In this document: in pieces, positions 17,747 to 28,800 of the stretch
Layout: each line of letters begins with the position of its first letter
How positions within the stretch are numbered: position 1 is the stretch's first letter
Assembly: GCA_023284085.1 (NCBI GenBank)
Contig: JAKVHY010000029.1
Coordinates: 20,319-84,318 of the forward strand
DNA from: Shewanella benthica
Lineage (GTDB): Bacteria > Pseudomonadota > Gammaproteobacteria > Enterobacterales > Shewanellaceae
Reading direction: 5' to 3'
DNA length: 64,000 bases
Notes under the pieces: model-generated
What the model saw: only the letters and a program-made list of their open reading frames with translations
Database searches by the model: none
What the model was told of the DNA's origin: nothing
Position numbers and translations under genes: made by a program

Positions 17747-18205
17747 ATGAGAGTTTGTGGCATAGAGTTAAAAGGCGGTGAAGCGGTAATTAGCCTGTTG
17801 AGCTATGAAGGCGAGACATTTAATATACCAGATTGTCGTCAGCAATCATTCATCATTTCACATTCAGAAACGACCGAATCAATTCGTGATTTTCAATTCA
17901 CTTTTAAGAAGTTAATGGAAGATTACCATGTCGATAAAATCGTGATCATCGCACGTGAGCAGAAAGGTAAAATGGCCGGTAGTGCCACCAGCTTCAAGGT
18001 CGAAGCCGCCATTCAGCTGCTCGACTTGCCGGTTATCTTAATTTCGCCAGTGACAGTCAAAGAGCGCCTGAAGCGCAATCCACCTCAGGTTGATTTCGAA
18101 GGTCTGGGGCTAAAACGTTTCCAGAAGCCTGCATTTGATGCGGCATATGCTTACCATAATCAGCATATTTTTAATGTTTGGGGTGATGACCAAGCAGACA
18201 GCTAA
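17747..18205 (+). CDS. DUF3010 family protein
   Basis: 152 residues. Matches the DUF3010 family in outline (MRVCGIELKGGEAVISLL ... VDKIVIIAREQKGKMAGSATSFKVEAAIQLL). The fold looks RNase-H/RuvC-like: an N-terminal strand with GIELKGGEA, then later acidic residues. That is a visual inference. No signal peptide. Function unknown. Follows the helicase by 100 bases and has its own terminator. Confidence 0.8.
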   Translation: MRVCGIELKGGEAVISLLSYEGETFNIPDCRQQSFIISHSETTESIRDFQFTFKKLMEDYHVDKIVIIAREQKGKMAGSATSFKVEAAIQLLDLPVILISPVTVKERLKRNPPQVDFEGLGLKRFQKPAFDAAYAYHNQHIFNVWGDDQADS

Positions 18206-18251
18206 GTCTTTATGACTTATACCAATAGGTATTAAGCTGCTAAGTGAATAT

Positions 18252-18274
18252 GAGGGCTAAACGCCCTCTTTTTT
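18252..18274 (+). terminator. Terminator of the DUF3010 gene
   Basis: GAGGGC / GCCCTC stem with a 5-nt loop, followed by a run of T. Confidence 0.8.
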
Positions 18275-18309
18275 ATGCCTTTAAAAAACAACTTATATCA
18301 GATTAACTC

Positions 18310-18819
18310 ATGGAAAATCAGCTTAAATACCTCAACGGCTACCGCCAAGAAATAAAAGATCAAGTCGCTAGCTTACTTGAAAATGGCAAACTTCAGTCTG
18401 TGCTGTTGAGCCGTCATGGGGATATCCACAATATTCGTACCGACAAGGCCCTATACGATTACACCATAGCAATAAAGAACCGCTACCTACGTAAGTCTCA
18501 GCCCCTGTCGAAAGTCCAATATGACGATAAAATTTCCCTCAGCCATCAGGCATTGGGATTACACTCCTTCGTATCCCGAGTTCAAGGCCGTAAGACTAAG
18601 GCGAAGAATGAAATTCGCATTTCATCACGACTAAAGCGTGTCCCTGAATCTCTGCTAAGAATGGTGGTGGTTCACGAATTGGCGCACCTGAAAGAGAAAG
18701 ATCACAACAAGGCTTTCTATCAACTCTGTTGTCATATGGAAGGGGATTACCATCAGTTAGAGTTTGATCTTAGGCTGCTACTGACCTTAGTCGAACACGA
18801 TCAGAACCCATACACCTAA
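18310..18819 (+). CDS. YgjP-type (DUF45) zinc metallopeptidase-like protein
   Basis: 169 residues. The zinc motif is HELAHLKEKDH near residue 121, followed by the family C-terminus CHMEGDYHQLEFDLRLLL. This is the M48-related YgjP/DUF45 family. E. coli YgjP has been reported as a nucleotide pyrophosphohydrolase, so peptidase activity should not be assumed. Alone, same strand as DUF3010 but after its terminator. Confidence 0.85.
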   Translation: MENQLKYLNGYRQEIKDQVASLLENGKLQSVLLSRHGDIHNIRTDKALYDYTIAIKNRYLRKSQPLSKVQYDDKISLSHQALGLHSFVSRVQGRKTKAKNEIRISSRLKRVPESLLRMVVVHELAHLKEKDHNKAFYQLCCHMEGDYHQLEFDLRLLLTLVEHDQNPYT

Positions 18820-18956
18820 TTGACATTAGGCCGTTGACTGTATTTATCTTGAGAGTAATACCTATCGAAATAAAGGCAGTGTTTCATGCACAAACGATTT
18901 ATAAAGGGAACTCTTCAGGAGTTTAAGTATACATAGTCACCCTGTGATCTTGCTGC

Positions 18957-19805
18957 TCATATCAAGCTTAGGCTGAGTGCTTGCATCACCTTGTCTAAGC
19001 CGATTTTGGATGCTCTTAGTGCTTCTAGCGACGTTAGTCCGTCCGGACGCTCATCCTGCTCAATCACTAACCATTGGGTACCACCCACCGCTATATTTGC
19101 CTTAAGCAGAGCCAACCAATCTGTTATATCCTCACCAATCAATGGCTTTAGCCCTAAAGGATTCTCCCCTTCTTTCGGCAGCTTGGCCTTATAGTGAGTG
19201 GTCACCGTTCTTCCTGGGTATTTTTTTATATATTTGATAGGATCCTGACCTGCATAAGTCACCCAGCCCACGTCCAGCTGTAGGATAAAGCTATCTTGAG
19301 TCATTTGGGCGATATGGTCCCAAAAGGTCGAACCTTGATATTGATTAAACTCATGCTGATGGTTATGAAACCCAGTCTTAAAACCATACGCTTCAAGTGT
19401 TTTTTCAAGGGTATTAAGCTCATCAATAAACTCATTGAACTTAGTCTTATCCCAAGCTCGCTCATCCCAAGGCAGGATAAGCACCTCAGCACCTATTGCC
19501 TGATAAAAGGCTACCGATTGCTCAAAATGCGCGTCATCAAACTGTGATAGTTGAATATGTGCCCCGCTCACCTCTAGGCCCAAACAATCCAGCATAGTCT
19601 TTAAGCCAATAGGGGAGTCTACATATGGACCAAATTCACCAGCAAACTCGACGCCTTCAAAGCCCATAGCAGCCAAGGTGGTAAGCGTACCAACAAAGTC
19701 TTCACTCAACTCAGTTTTTACAGAACAAAGCTGCACGCTTTGCTTAGGCAATAAGCCTCTAGCACTGCGACCCCCTACTTGCTCAGCCTTGACATGCTTA
19801 TTCAT
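18957..19805 (-). CDS. Sugar phosphate isomerase/epimerase-like TIM barrel protein
   Basis: 282 residues of the xylose-isomerase-like (AP_endonuc_2) fold. Features are MGFEGVEFAGEFG, the metal-site stretches GFHNHQHEFNQ and LQLDVGWVTYAGQDP, and TVTTHYKAK. ATG has GGAGG 8 nt upstream. No signal peptide. It sits beside an AraC regulator and a GH3 glycoside hydrolase, so it may act on a sugar released by that enzyme. Exact substrate unknown. Confidence 0.85.
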   Translation of the reverse strand: MNKHVKAEQVGGRSARGLLPKQSVQLCSVKTELSEDFVGTLTTLAAMGFEGVEFAGEFGPYVDSPIGLKTMLDCLGLEVSGAHIQLSQFDDAHFEQSVAFYQAIGAEVLILPWDERAWDKTKFNEFIDELNTLEKTLEAYGFKTGFHNHQHEFNQYQGSTFWDHIAQMTQDSFILQLDVGWVTYAGQDPIKYIKKYPGRTVTTHYKAKLPKEGENPLGLKPLIGEDITDWLALLKANIAVGGTQWLVIEQDERPDGLTSLEALRASKIGLDKVMQALSLSLI

Positions 19806-19918
19806 TCAAATGCCTCCAGAAGTAGATCACTGTTGCTAAACACAAAATTAATATAAGAAAGCACTGCCTGTCAGTATAGGTAAATATCTACAACAAAAAC
19901 TCACCACCGCCACTGACA

Positions 19919-19931
19919 TGTAAGCGCTTTC
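19919..19931. promoter_or_regulatory. LacI-family-like operator TGTAAGCGCTTTC
   Basis: The AAGCGCTT core is the classic centre of LacI/GalR-family operators. It lies between the divergent isomerase-like and AraC-type genes. No LacI gene is in the window, so the cognate protein would be encoded elsewhere. Pattern match only. Confidence 0.35.
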
Positions 19932-19997
19932 TCGCTAGTATAAAGCCCATATAAGCTGACAAGATAATAAAATCAAAGAATGCTTTAGGGATAGGTA

Positions 19998-21176
19998 ATG
20001 AATACTGTGCTCTTTAATACCCACGATATAGTACTGCTGATCACCATATATCAGTGTGTACTATTCGCCCTCTTCCTGCTCACCTTCAAGAAAGGCAATA
20101 AACAGAGCAATATATTATTGGCATTGTTTCTGCTGTCATATGCCGCAATCCCTCTCGATACATTAATCAATTATGGCGCCGCATTCAGAGCCTATGTCAT
20201 AGATATCTCTCCCAACATTTTTTACTTTTTTGGTAATGCCTATTGGCTAGAGTCTGTGTTTCTATTGTTCTATGTCCGCTCTATGATCTATAAAGAATTC
20301 AGTTTAAAGAGGCAAGATGCACTGCTATTTGTGCCATTTCTGCTCTACTGTATATACGAAGTTAATATCTGGTATATGGTCGATCACTCGAGCCAAGTGG
20401 CAATACTCAGCAACTACCAAGTGGCAGAAGAGCCACTATATTCACGCTTCATAGGTCTGTTCAGAGAGTGCTTTCGCTTGTTCTGTGGTGTACTTTGTCT
20501 GATTGAGCTTCAAGGCTATCAGGCTAAGATCAAAGATAAGTTTGCCAATATCGAGAGTGTCGATCTAACCTGGCTTAAAATTCTGGTGATAGGTTTTCTC
20601 TTCATCAGAGCCGATGCGATTTTGGTCTCTCTTGCCATGTTCTCTTCATTCGAATTCGATGTCATTATCGATTATGAGCGCTTAGGCCTTATCTCTAATT
20701 ACACAGTGCTGCTGCTCATTAGCGTGCTTATCTTCTTCAGTCTTAGATTCTCCTCTGTGTTTAAAGGTATAGAGTCGAATGGAACGGTCACTTCCCCCTT
20801 GGACAAGTCCCCTATTGATCCTAGACTAATCGATAACATCTTGCTCTATATGAAAAATGAGAAACCTTACCTTAATCACTTGTTAACTTTAGATAATCTC
20901 GCAAACCAACTCAGTATCTCTCCCAGACATCTATCTCTGGCTATCAATCGACACTTTAAACAGAACTTTTTCGAATTCATCAATGGCTATCGCATCGATG
21001 AGAGTAAGCAACTACTTCAGCTGAGCGTAAATAGTCGGGTGACCATGCTAAAAATAATGGATCAAGCCGGCTTTAACAGTAAAGCGACCTTTAATACTTT
21101 CTTCAAGAAATTAGTCGGCCTGACACCGACTCAATATCGTAAAGAACACTCAAAATCTGACATAAAAGCCGCTTAG
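19998..21176 (+). CDS. Membrane-anchored AraC family regulator
   Basis: 392 residues. The N-terminal 250 residues hold about seven hydrophobic segments (IVLLITIYQCVLFALFLLTF, SNILLALFLLSYAAI, ALLFVPFLLYCIY and others), the 7TM-type sensor found in some AraC proteins. The C-terminal AraC domain spans about 285–385 (LTLDNLANQLSISPRHLSLAINRHF, FNSKATFNTFFKKLVGLTPTQYR). It probably senses an extracellular or membrane signal and controls the flanking sugar genes (inference). Confidence 0.9.
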   Translation: MNTVLFNTHDIVLLITIYQCVLFALFLLTFKKGNKQSNILLALFLLSYAAIPLDTLINYGAAFRAYVIDISPNIFYFFGNAYWLESVFLLFYVRSMIYKEFSLKRQDALLFVPFLLYCIYEVNIWYMVDHSSQVAILSNYQVAEEPLYSRFIGLFRECFRLFCGVLCLIELQGYQAKIKDKFANIESVDLTWLKILVIGFLFIRADAILVSLAMFSSFEFDVIIDYERLGLISNYTVLLLISVLIFFSLRFSSVFKGIESNGTVTSPLDKSPIDPRLIDNILLYMKNEKPYLNHLLTLDNLANQLSISPRHLSLAINRHFKQNFFEFINGYRIDESKQLLQLSVNSRVTMLKIMDQAGFNSKATFNTFFKKLVGLTPTQYRKEHSKSDIKAA

Positions 21177-21255
21177 TACTCGCGGCTAATTAATCCACTG
21201 ATGATTAAAAACTAAATACTCACCATGTTTTCAACAAACTCTCACTGGAGATTTA

Positions 21256-23868
21256 TCACTCCATGGGATAGCTAAAAACAGCTTTCTGGCGTATGTCCTC
21301 GACCGATGAACCTAGCATAACTTCAAATTCTCCTGGCTCTGCCAGCCAGTCATTTGTTTTGATATCCCAAAAAGACAGGTCGCGCTTATTAAGGATCATA
21401 GACACAAGCCCACTCTCACCCGCCCTCAGGGCTAGTTTGCTAAAGCCTTTAAGTTCTTTAATGGGCCGAGGAACACTGGCCTGCATATCATGTAAGTAAA
21501 GCTGTACCACTTCGCTGCCCTCTCGCTCTCCGATATTGGTTACCTGAACTGTCACCCTTATGATTTCATCAGCAGAGAGTGCACTCGAGCTAAATTTGAT
21601 ATCACTGTATTCAAATTGTGTGTATGACAGTCCGTGGCCAAAAGGAAATAATGGCTTAATATTTTGCTGTTCGAACCAGCGGTAACCGATAAAGACTCCC
21701 TCCTTATAGAGAGATTCCTCGGCGTTATAATCATCCAATGCGATAGGCGCAGTGTCAGCAAGTTTAACCGGTAAGGTAATGGGCATCTTGCCACTTGGGT
21801 TCACATCACCGAAAAGGATATCGGCGTAGGCATTGCCCGCTTCCATGCCCCCATACCAACCCCAGACAATGGCTTTTGCCTGCTTAGCCCAAGGCATCTC
21901 GACCGCCGAGCCGCCATTTAAGAAGACGACTGTATTAGGGTGTGCAGCGATAAGTTTCGAAATCACCTCATCTTGACCATTGGGTAGCTTCATATCGACT
22001 CTGTCTATGGCTTCTCTGTCATCGGCGTGAGACAGGCCGCCAAAATAGATCACCGCATCGGCAGATTTCGCTGCAGATAAGTACTCACTCTCAGGGGTAA
22101 ACAAGGCGCCAGGGGCTTCCCATCCCAGCACCACACTGCCACTACCGTTATAATTAAGCTCGAAATTATACTTTTGATCCGCATTGAGTATTATCGAATG
22201 CTCAATTACGGTTAGCGAATCGCTTTGATATGTGAGTACCAGCTCACCGTCGATGGATAAGCTAGCCTGACCTTCCAGTGCTAGCTTTAATTTATGACTT
22301 CCCGTGACTAGAGGCTTAATTAGGGTGTTAAGTAACACGTACTCAGCCAGACCAGGCTCGCTGACTTGATAAGCTGAGTTGGCTATCCAATCATCGGCTC
22401 TTAGCACGCTTTGATGCTGACTATCAGTAAAGCGTGTCAGCTCCCATTGAGGGGTTCCAGTCCAGTGGCGCGTCGCCATATAATCTGTGGCAATGGGCGA
22501 CACAGATGCACTGCTTTGAACTCGCATTACCGTTATTTCAACCTTGTCACCGAAACGGTTCTTGAGCCCTTGTACTGGTGAAATTTCATAGAGTGGCTTC
22601 ACTTCAGATGAACCACCACCTTGACTGTGGAGCATCTCAGCATTGGGACCCAAAACCAATATGCTCTTAAGCTCTTTCTCTTTAAGCGGCAGCACCTTGT
22701 CGTCATTTTTCAGCAAAACCACACCGTTAGCGATAATATTCCGCGCCGCTTGATGATGATCGCTAATATTACGCTGACCGGACAGCCTATTCTTATCCAT
22801 CATGCCTATGGTGAGCTGCACCCGAAGAATACGCCTGACTTTGTCATCGAGCACAGCCAGGGGCACCTTGCCAGACTCGATCATCTCCAGCAGTGGCTGG
22901 GCTAAGAAGTAATCATCATAACTGTCGACATCTGTGCCCATCTCGATATCCAGGCCATTCATGGCGGCATCATAGGTATTGATGTCCACATTCCAGTCGG
23001 TAAGCAGTACGCCTTTATAGCCCCATTCGCCTTTTAAGATATCCATAACCAGGTGCTTGCTCTGGTTAGCATTAGTACCGTAGTAACGATTATATGAGCC
23101 CATGATAGTTTGAGTGTTGCCCTCCTTGACCGCGGCTTCAAAGGCGGGAAGATAGATCTCACGTAGGGTTCGCTCATCGGGCTTAGCATCGACGCCGGTG
23201 CGATTCAGCTCTTGGGTATTAAGCGCATAATGTTTTACCGAGGCGGCTACATCGTTACTCTGAATCGCCTTCACTTGCGGTACCACCAGCTTAGCCGCCA
23301 AATAGGGATCTTCGCCCAGGTACTCGAAGTTTCGGCCATAGAGTGGCAAACGCGCCAAGTTAACCCCAGGGCCTAAGATCACATCTTTGTTTCGATGGCG
23401 TGCCTCGCTGCCAAGCACATTGCCGTGAAGGGTCGCCATGTTCGGATCCCAGCTCGCCGCAACGGCCGTGAGTGGAGGAAGATAAGTCGAGTAATCATCA
23501 TTCCAATTTGCCGAGTTCCAACTATAACGTTCAATCTCATACCGCACCCCATGTGGCCCATCAGACATCCACATCTCATGGATCCCGAGGCGTTCAACCG
23601 ACGCGATTGAGAATTTGGCATTGGCGTGGGTTAAGGAGATTTTCTCCTCAAGGGTCAGCTGGGCAAGCAATGCCTCCACTCGTGTTTCAACCGTCGCCAA
23701 CCGCTCCACTATCCGCTTATCATCTTGTTTTTTCTGATTGACTACCTGGCGATCGTCTAGTGTCTGCGGGCTTAGCTTTTGAGGTATTAGTGTTTGAGTG
23801 CTTTGGCTATTGTTACAAGCTGCTAATGCAGTCAGCGCTATAGCAAGAATAATCCCTGGTAACTTCAT
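21256..23868 (-). CDS. GH3 beta-glucosidase lipoprotein with PA14 insert
   Basis: 870 residues. The signal peptide ends in a lipobox with Cys18 (ALAAC), so it is likely anchored in a membrane facing the periplasm or surface. The GH3 TIM-barrel domain contains MWMSDGPHGVRYE, and the nucleophile is Asp291 in GVLLTDW. A PA14-like domain is inserted at about 455–600 (GTPQWELTRF ... YNFELNYNGSGSVVLGWEAPG). GH3 C-terminal (VVFLNGGSAVEMPW, GYRWFEQQNIKPLFPFGHGLSYT) and fibronectin-III-like domains follow. It removes glucosyl units from beta-glucosides or oligosaccharides; linkage preference unknown. Confidence 0.94.
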   Translation of the reverse strand: MKLPGIILAIALTALAACNNSQSTQTLIPQKLSPQTLDDRQVVNQKKQDDKRIVERLATVETRVEALLAQLTLEEKISLTHANAKFSIASVERLGIHEMWMSDGPHGVRYEIERYSWNSANWNDDYSTYLPPLTAVAASWDPNMATLHGNVLGSEARHRNKDVILGPGVNLARLPLYGRNFEYLGEDPYLAAKLVVPQVKAIQSNDVAASVKHYALNTQELNRTGVDAKPDERTLREIYLPAFEAAVKEGNTQTIMGSYNRYYGTNANQSKHLVMDILKGEWGYKGVLLTDWNVDINTYDAAMNGLDIEMGTDVDSYDDYFLAQPLLEMIESGKVPLAVLDDKVRRILRVQLTIGMMDKNRLSGQRNISDHHQAARNIIANGVVLLKNDDKVLPLKEKELKSILVLGPNAEMLHSQGGGSSEVKPLYEISPVQGLKNRFGDKVEITVMRVQSSASVSPIATDYMATRHWTGTPQWELTRFTDSQHQSVLRADDWIANSAYQVSEPGLAEYVLLNTLIKPLVTGSHKLKLALEGQASLSIDGELVLTYQSDSLTVIEHSIILNADQKYNFELNYNGSGSVVLGWEAPGALFTPESEYLSAAKSADAVIYFGGLSHADDREAIDRVDMKLPNGQDEVISKLIAAHPNTVVFLNGGSAVEMPWAKQAKAIVWGWYGGMEAGNAYADILFGDVNPSGKMPITLPVKLADTAPIALDDYNAEESLYKEGVFIGYRWFEQQNIKPLFPFGHGLSYTQFEYSDIKFSSSALSADEIIRVTVQVTNIGEREGSEVVQLYLHDMQASVPRPIKELKGFSKLALRAGESGLVSMILNKRDLSFWDIKTNDWLAEPGEFEVMLGSSVEDIRQKAVFSYPME

Positions 23869-24185
23869 CTGTTCGCCTTATCGTTTTAGTTATAGCTATA
23901 TTGATTCAAAATCAATGTGCTCAACAAAAGTAGCAAACCAGACGCGTCCATTCGACTAAACGCAGACAAGTTGGTGAATTTGAACGTTCGACTTTACGTA
24001 TGCAGAAAGTTGAACTTGTAATCACTTGTTATTTAAAGATTAATCAACCACCCTTAGGCATGATATCAGCGATAATTCATAGATATGAGTATAATTAAGA
24101 GATAAAAATAACAAAAAAATATCAACCATAGGCTGATATTGTTAATCATTTGGTTTTATTGAGAGGCGTGAAGCAAACAGTAAGC
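23869..24185. other. Upstream region of the GH3 gene
   Basis: 317 bases holding the GH3 promoter and, at its right end, the terminator of the M23 gene. No further gene or clear operator seen. Confidence 0.5.
24113..24140 (-). terminator. Terminator of the M23 endopeptidase gene
   Basis: On minus: AATATCA / TGATATT with a 9-nt loop followed by a T-run; lies about 46 bases after the stop at 24186. Confidence 0.65.
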
Positions 24186-25502
24186 TTAAGCCTGACCCAT
24201 CATCATCTTACGTACCTTGACCAGTTGTTCGAACTCATTCATCTGCTTTTTAGACAGCTTACTGGACATAGGAATATTGGCTTTCATTGGGTTAACAGGA
24301 CGACCATTAACATGAAACTCATAATGAAGATGCGGGCCGGTTATGCGCCCCGTGTTTCCCGAGAGGGCAATGACCTGGCCCCGAGTAACACGTTGTCCTT
24401 TATGAACTAAGGCTTTCGACAAATGCAGATAGCGAGTGCGGTACTTATTACCATGCTGTATCACCACATATTTACCGGCATACCTATGGTTAGTCACCAG
24501 AGTGACGATACCATCACCGGGAGCGATGACCTTAGTGCCGATTGGCGTAGCGAAATCGGTACCATTATGAGGGGACGTCCGCCCAGTCACTGGGTGATGG
24601 CGATGACGATTAAAACGTGAGCTTATACGGTAGTTCTTCAGCAGCGGAATACGCTGAAACGCACGTGACAGACTGCGGCCTTGATCATCGTAAAAATTAC
24701 CATCACTATTTTGAAAGGCGGTAATGTCACTGCGACCACGATGAATAGTGATACCTAGAATATCACTGGCCCCCGTTGCCGTGCCATCGATAAACTGATC
24801 GTTCATCAATACCGAGAATTGGTCACCGGCACGCAGATCCCTGGCAAAATTGAGCTTCTCTTTTAGCAGAGACTCGATGCGTTGGATCTCTCCAGCATTT
24901 AACCCTATCTTCTTGGCCGAAACATAGAAAGACCCATGGATCTCGCCTGAGACACTGCGATTGCGCCAGATCCCTTCGATATTGATATCATCGGCATTGA
25001 AACTGCCGTCATCGAAGCGAGTAAACACCACTTGATGTGCCGCAGAGAAGTAGAGCTCTAATTTTTCAAGTTCTCCCTTGTCATCGAGCCAGAACTTTAT
25101 CTGGTTACCCGGCTTTAACGTATCTAATGCCAACACATTTAAGTCGGCCTCTAATACCCGGTACATGGTTTGCTGATCCACGCTAGCCTGCATGAAGAGC
25201 CCGCTCAGCGTATCGCCACTGGTGATCTTATGAATAAAATCTGGCCTTGTGATGATGTTATCTACTTGAGTCGTAGGTTTAAGCTGAGCAATCAAGGTGT
25301 CGATATCTAAATCGATCGGAATGCGCTGGGGCATCGATTCGTTATTCGTCGGCCATAAAATAGCTGCGGCGATGATGAGTCCCCCGCCCAGCATGATTTT
25401 TTTATTAATATTAGATTCTTGTAAAGACAAGAACGCCTGAATATTCGATAGAGGTGACTTTAAAAAAGCAACCTTAAGAAATGAAAATTTACCCGTTCGC
25501 AA
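24186..25502 (-). CDS. MepM-like M23 murein endopeptidase
   Basis: 438 residues in the longest reading, starting at TTG with GGGG 7 nt upstream; no upstream in-frame ATG exists before a stop. One membrane anchor at about 36–50 (KIMLGGGLIIAAAILWP). Then an OapA/LysM-like domain (DFIHKITSGDTLSGLFMQA, LKPGNQIKFWLDDKG). The C-terminal LytM/M23 domain has zinc ligands in HNGTDFATP and HLHYEFHVNGRPVNP. Domain order and length match MepM (YebA), which cuts peptidoglycan cross-links during cell growth. Confidence 0.9.
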   Translation of the reverse strand: MRTGKFSFLKVAFLKSPLSNIQAFLSLQESNINKKIMLGGGLIIAAAILWPTNNESMPQRIPIDLDIDTLIAQLKPTTQVDNIITRPDFIHKITSGDTLSGLFMQASVDQQTMYRVLEADLNVLALDTLKPGNQIKFWLDDKGELEKLELYFSAAHQVVFTRFDDGSFNADDINIEGIWRNRSVSGEIHGSFYVSAKKIGLNAGEIQRIESLLKEKLNFARDLRAGDQFSVLMNDQFIDGTATGASDILGITIHRGRSDITAFQNSDGNFYDDQGRSLSRAFQRIPLLKNYRISSRFNRHRHHPVTGRTSPHNGTDFATPIGTKVIAPGDGIVTLVTNHRYAGKYVVIQHGNKYRTRYLHLSKALVHKGQRVTRGQVIALSGNTGRITGPHLHYEFHVNGRPVNPMKANIPMSSKLSKKQMNEFEQLVKVRKMMMGQA

Positions 25503-25827
25503 CTTGTAGCCCCATCTAACTTATTTTGTTTTAGTACAAAAAACCTGAGCTATCCTGTCAACAAAGTGTCATCCATTCTTGGAGTGAGTGATATAAGTGG
25601 TGTTATATCAAAGCATGACACACGGTTTTGTTACATTTATATAAATTTGGCTTGTTCATCCATAGGGATAAGCAATCGAGATAACTTATACCAAAATTAA
25701 GACAAAGTACAAACTGATCGACTAGAGAATTTTGAATAATTATTCTTAATGTGATTTAAATTGCATTGGAACTATCTAGTTGAACAGAACCAATGCGTTA
25801 ATTAACTGACTTTGAGCAAGCACTCGT
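25503..25827. other. Intergenic region between sbcC and the M23 gene
   Basis: 325 bases upstream of the M23 gene. A stem-loop GATATAA / TTATATC lies at 25590–25609. No gene or recognised RNA. Confidence 0.4.
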
Positions 25828-28800
25828 TTAAGGAAGAACGATGACCGTTTCACTGCCTTGGGCTGTTTTGATGATATCGATGCGGGTGCCTATCTGCTCC
25901 TTCATCTCGGAGACATGAGAGATAACCCCTATCATGCGGCCAGAAGATTGCAGATCCATCAAGGTGCGGATGGCTAAATCCAGCGAGTCTTGATCTAAGC
26001 TGCCGAAACCCTCATCGATAAACAGGGTATCGAGTTTAATCCCCCCCGCGTAAGCCTGCACCACCTCTGATAAACCCAATGCCATAGAAAGCGCCGCCAT
26101 AAAGCTCTCTCCACCGCTCAGGGTCGCCACAGGCCGCACCTTAGAGGTGTAAGCATCTTCCACCTCGAGATCAAGCCCTGAGGCCTTATTGCCCTTGGCC
26201 CTATCCTCTTTACGTATCAGTCGATAGCGTCCCTTGCTCATCATCTGCAATCTATGACTCGCCTCGAGTAGCACATCATCGAGCAACACACTCAAGACGA
26301 AGCGCTGTAAGCTGATCTTGTTGCCTGTCTGTCCATTAGCCACTTCAGATAAGGTGCCGATAATGGCGTATTCATCTTCCAGCTTCTTGGCTTGTGAATC
26401 GGCATCCTTAAGCTGCTTTTGAGTCTGAGCCAATTGGGTGACTCTGCTCTGAATGAGTTGCCAACTATGCTCAGCCGCTTGCAGCTCTGCCTGACTCGTC
26501 GCCACGCGCGCCTCGACATCGATTAATAGAGGCTTTACTTGCCCGTCAAGCTTGTCACTTATCTGAGTTAGGGTCGTCTGATTGACGATACAAGTCTGCT
26601 GATACTTAGCGATTCCATCCGCTATCTCTTTAAGCGCTTCACTGGATAACAAAGCATGGGTTAATGCCTGCTTATCACTAAAACCTGAACTCGATAATTG
26701 ACTATTTAACTGCGCATGGGCCTCATTACTCAGCTCCCTTGCCTGAGTACAGTTCGACAGAGCACCGGCTAAAGCGGCAGACTGTGCAGCATCTTGCTCC
26801 AGCGCTTGTGTATGAGACTGACGTATGGTGCTTATCGTTTGCTGTAGCGTCTTAACATGGGACTTAGCTTGGCTTATCGCACTATCAAGTAGCTCTAAGC
26901 TATGATATTGCTCAGGTATAGCAGCTGATGCTTGCTCCACCTGCCCTTTCAGACTCGATACGTGATTCTGCAGCTTTTGAAAATGCTCTCGTTCAGCATC
27001 GAGCCCTGTTTGCAGCTCCCTCTCCTTTGATTGCCAGTTTTGTATTTGCTTCCTTAACTGAATTAATTGCTGAGCCGCAGTATTGGCTTTGCTAAGCCGC
27101 TGCTGTAACTCCTGCAATTGTGACTGCAAGCTTTCAATGGCTTGCGTACTGCTGTCGCCTATTCTTTGCTGAAGTTCATCTAATTGCTGCAACTGCACTT
27201 GATATTGAGTATTTAAGCCTGAGTAATCGGCTCTAGCTTGGTTAAGGGCTTCATTTGCCAACTCTTCAATTCGCTGAGCCTGTTGCAGCTCCTCTTCAGT
27301 TGGCAGTTGCTGCTCACTTTGAGCGGGATTGGGATGTTCAACGCTGCCACATACCAGACACGGCAATCCAGGACTAAGCTGCAATGCTAAACTGGCTGCT
27401 TGGCCACGATACCAAATCAGCTGCAGTTGTCGGTGGCTCGTTTGCGCTTCGCTAAAACGAGACTTGAGTTGTTGGCCTTTATCTTTCGCCTGTTTCAAGG
27501 CCTGTTCAGTATGACGAGATTCGATACTCGCCTTTTGCCACTGCTGATAACGCTCAATCAAGTCGTGTTGAACCGTGACAGCTTGCTGGGCATCAACCTG
27601 CTTGCTAGCCACTTCTTCTAACAGAAAGATTCGTTGCTCTGCAGCATATTTTTCAGCCGTTAGAGCGTCTAATACTCCCTTCTCTTTAATACCCTTTTCT
27701 TTGGCTTGATCACGTTCATTTGTTGCCTGACTGAACGATTTTTGCAGACCGTCTAATCCTTTAAGCTGAGGCTCCAATTGAATTAACTTTTGCTCTTCAT
27801 TCTGTGCTCGTTGCAGTTTTAGATCTAACTCGGCCAATGAGTCAAACTTAGCTTGGCTTAAGGCCAGTGCCTGCTCACTATTGTGCTTAGCAGATTGAAT
27901 TCGAGCCAAGCTATCTTGAGCTTGAGCGACTTCTTTTTCACGAGACTCTGAAACATCTAACACTGGCTTTAATTGCTGCGCCTTTTGACCGTTTTCTAGC
28001 CTTGCTCTGTCTTGCTCAATCGCCGGCTTTTGCTCATCTAATACTGCAGCTGACTGTTGCAATTTATCCAGAGCGTCGAAATCATTGGTCAGTAACTTGG
28101 CAGACTCGAACAGCTTATTGGCATAAATAAAGACAAGGCTCGCCTTCTCTTTACTCTCAACGGCTTGAGTTAATTTAGGTGAAACCTCGGCAAGCTCAGC
28201 GTTTAACGCTTCATCAGACTCAAGCTCGATATTGTGTAAGATCCCATCGCGTCTGTTGCGGTGATCCCGAACTTCGGCTTTAATTGCAGAAGCCTGAAAC
28301 TTGAGTTTATCTTCAATCTTGCGATAAATTTGAGTCTGAAACAGCTGACTGAATATCTTCTCTCTGTCTTTCGAGTCTGCCATCAGGAGTTCGCGGAACT
28401 TACCCTGGGGCAAGACCATCACCTGACGGAACTGGTCGGCATCCAGACCTGTGAGTTGTTCAATTTCAGCAGTAGCCTCAGAGACCTTGCTCGCCACCAG
28501 CAGATGCTCGCTACCGTCACTATCGATACGATACAACTGAGCCTCAGGTTTCTGCACCGTGTAACCATCACCACTTTTCTTGACGCGTTGCTGCTCGGGC
28601 ACCCGGCGGATGCGGTATTGAATATCACCCAGGGCAAAACTAAAGGTCACCTCGGTGAGTAGACTATCGACGGCTAAGTCGCAGCGCATCTGACTGCCCT
28701 CACGCTCATCACCGGTCGTCTTACCGTATAGGGCGAAACAGATGGCATCCAAAAGCGTGGTTTTACCCGCGCCAGTCGGTCCATTGATCAAAAATAATGG

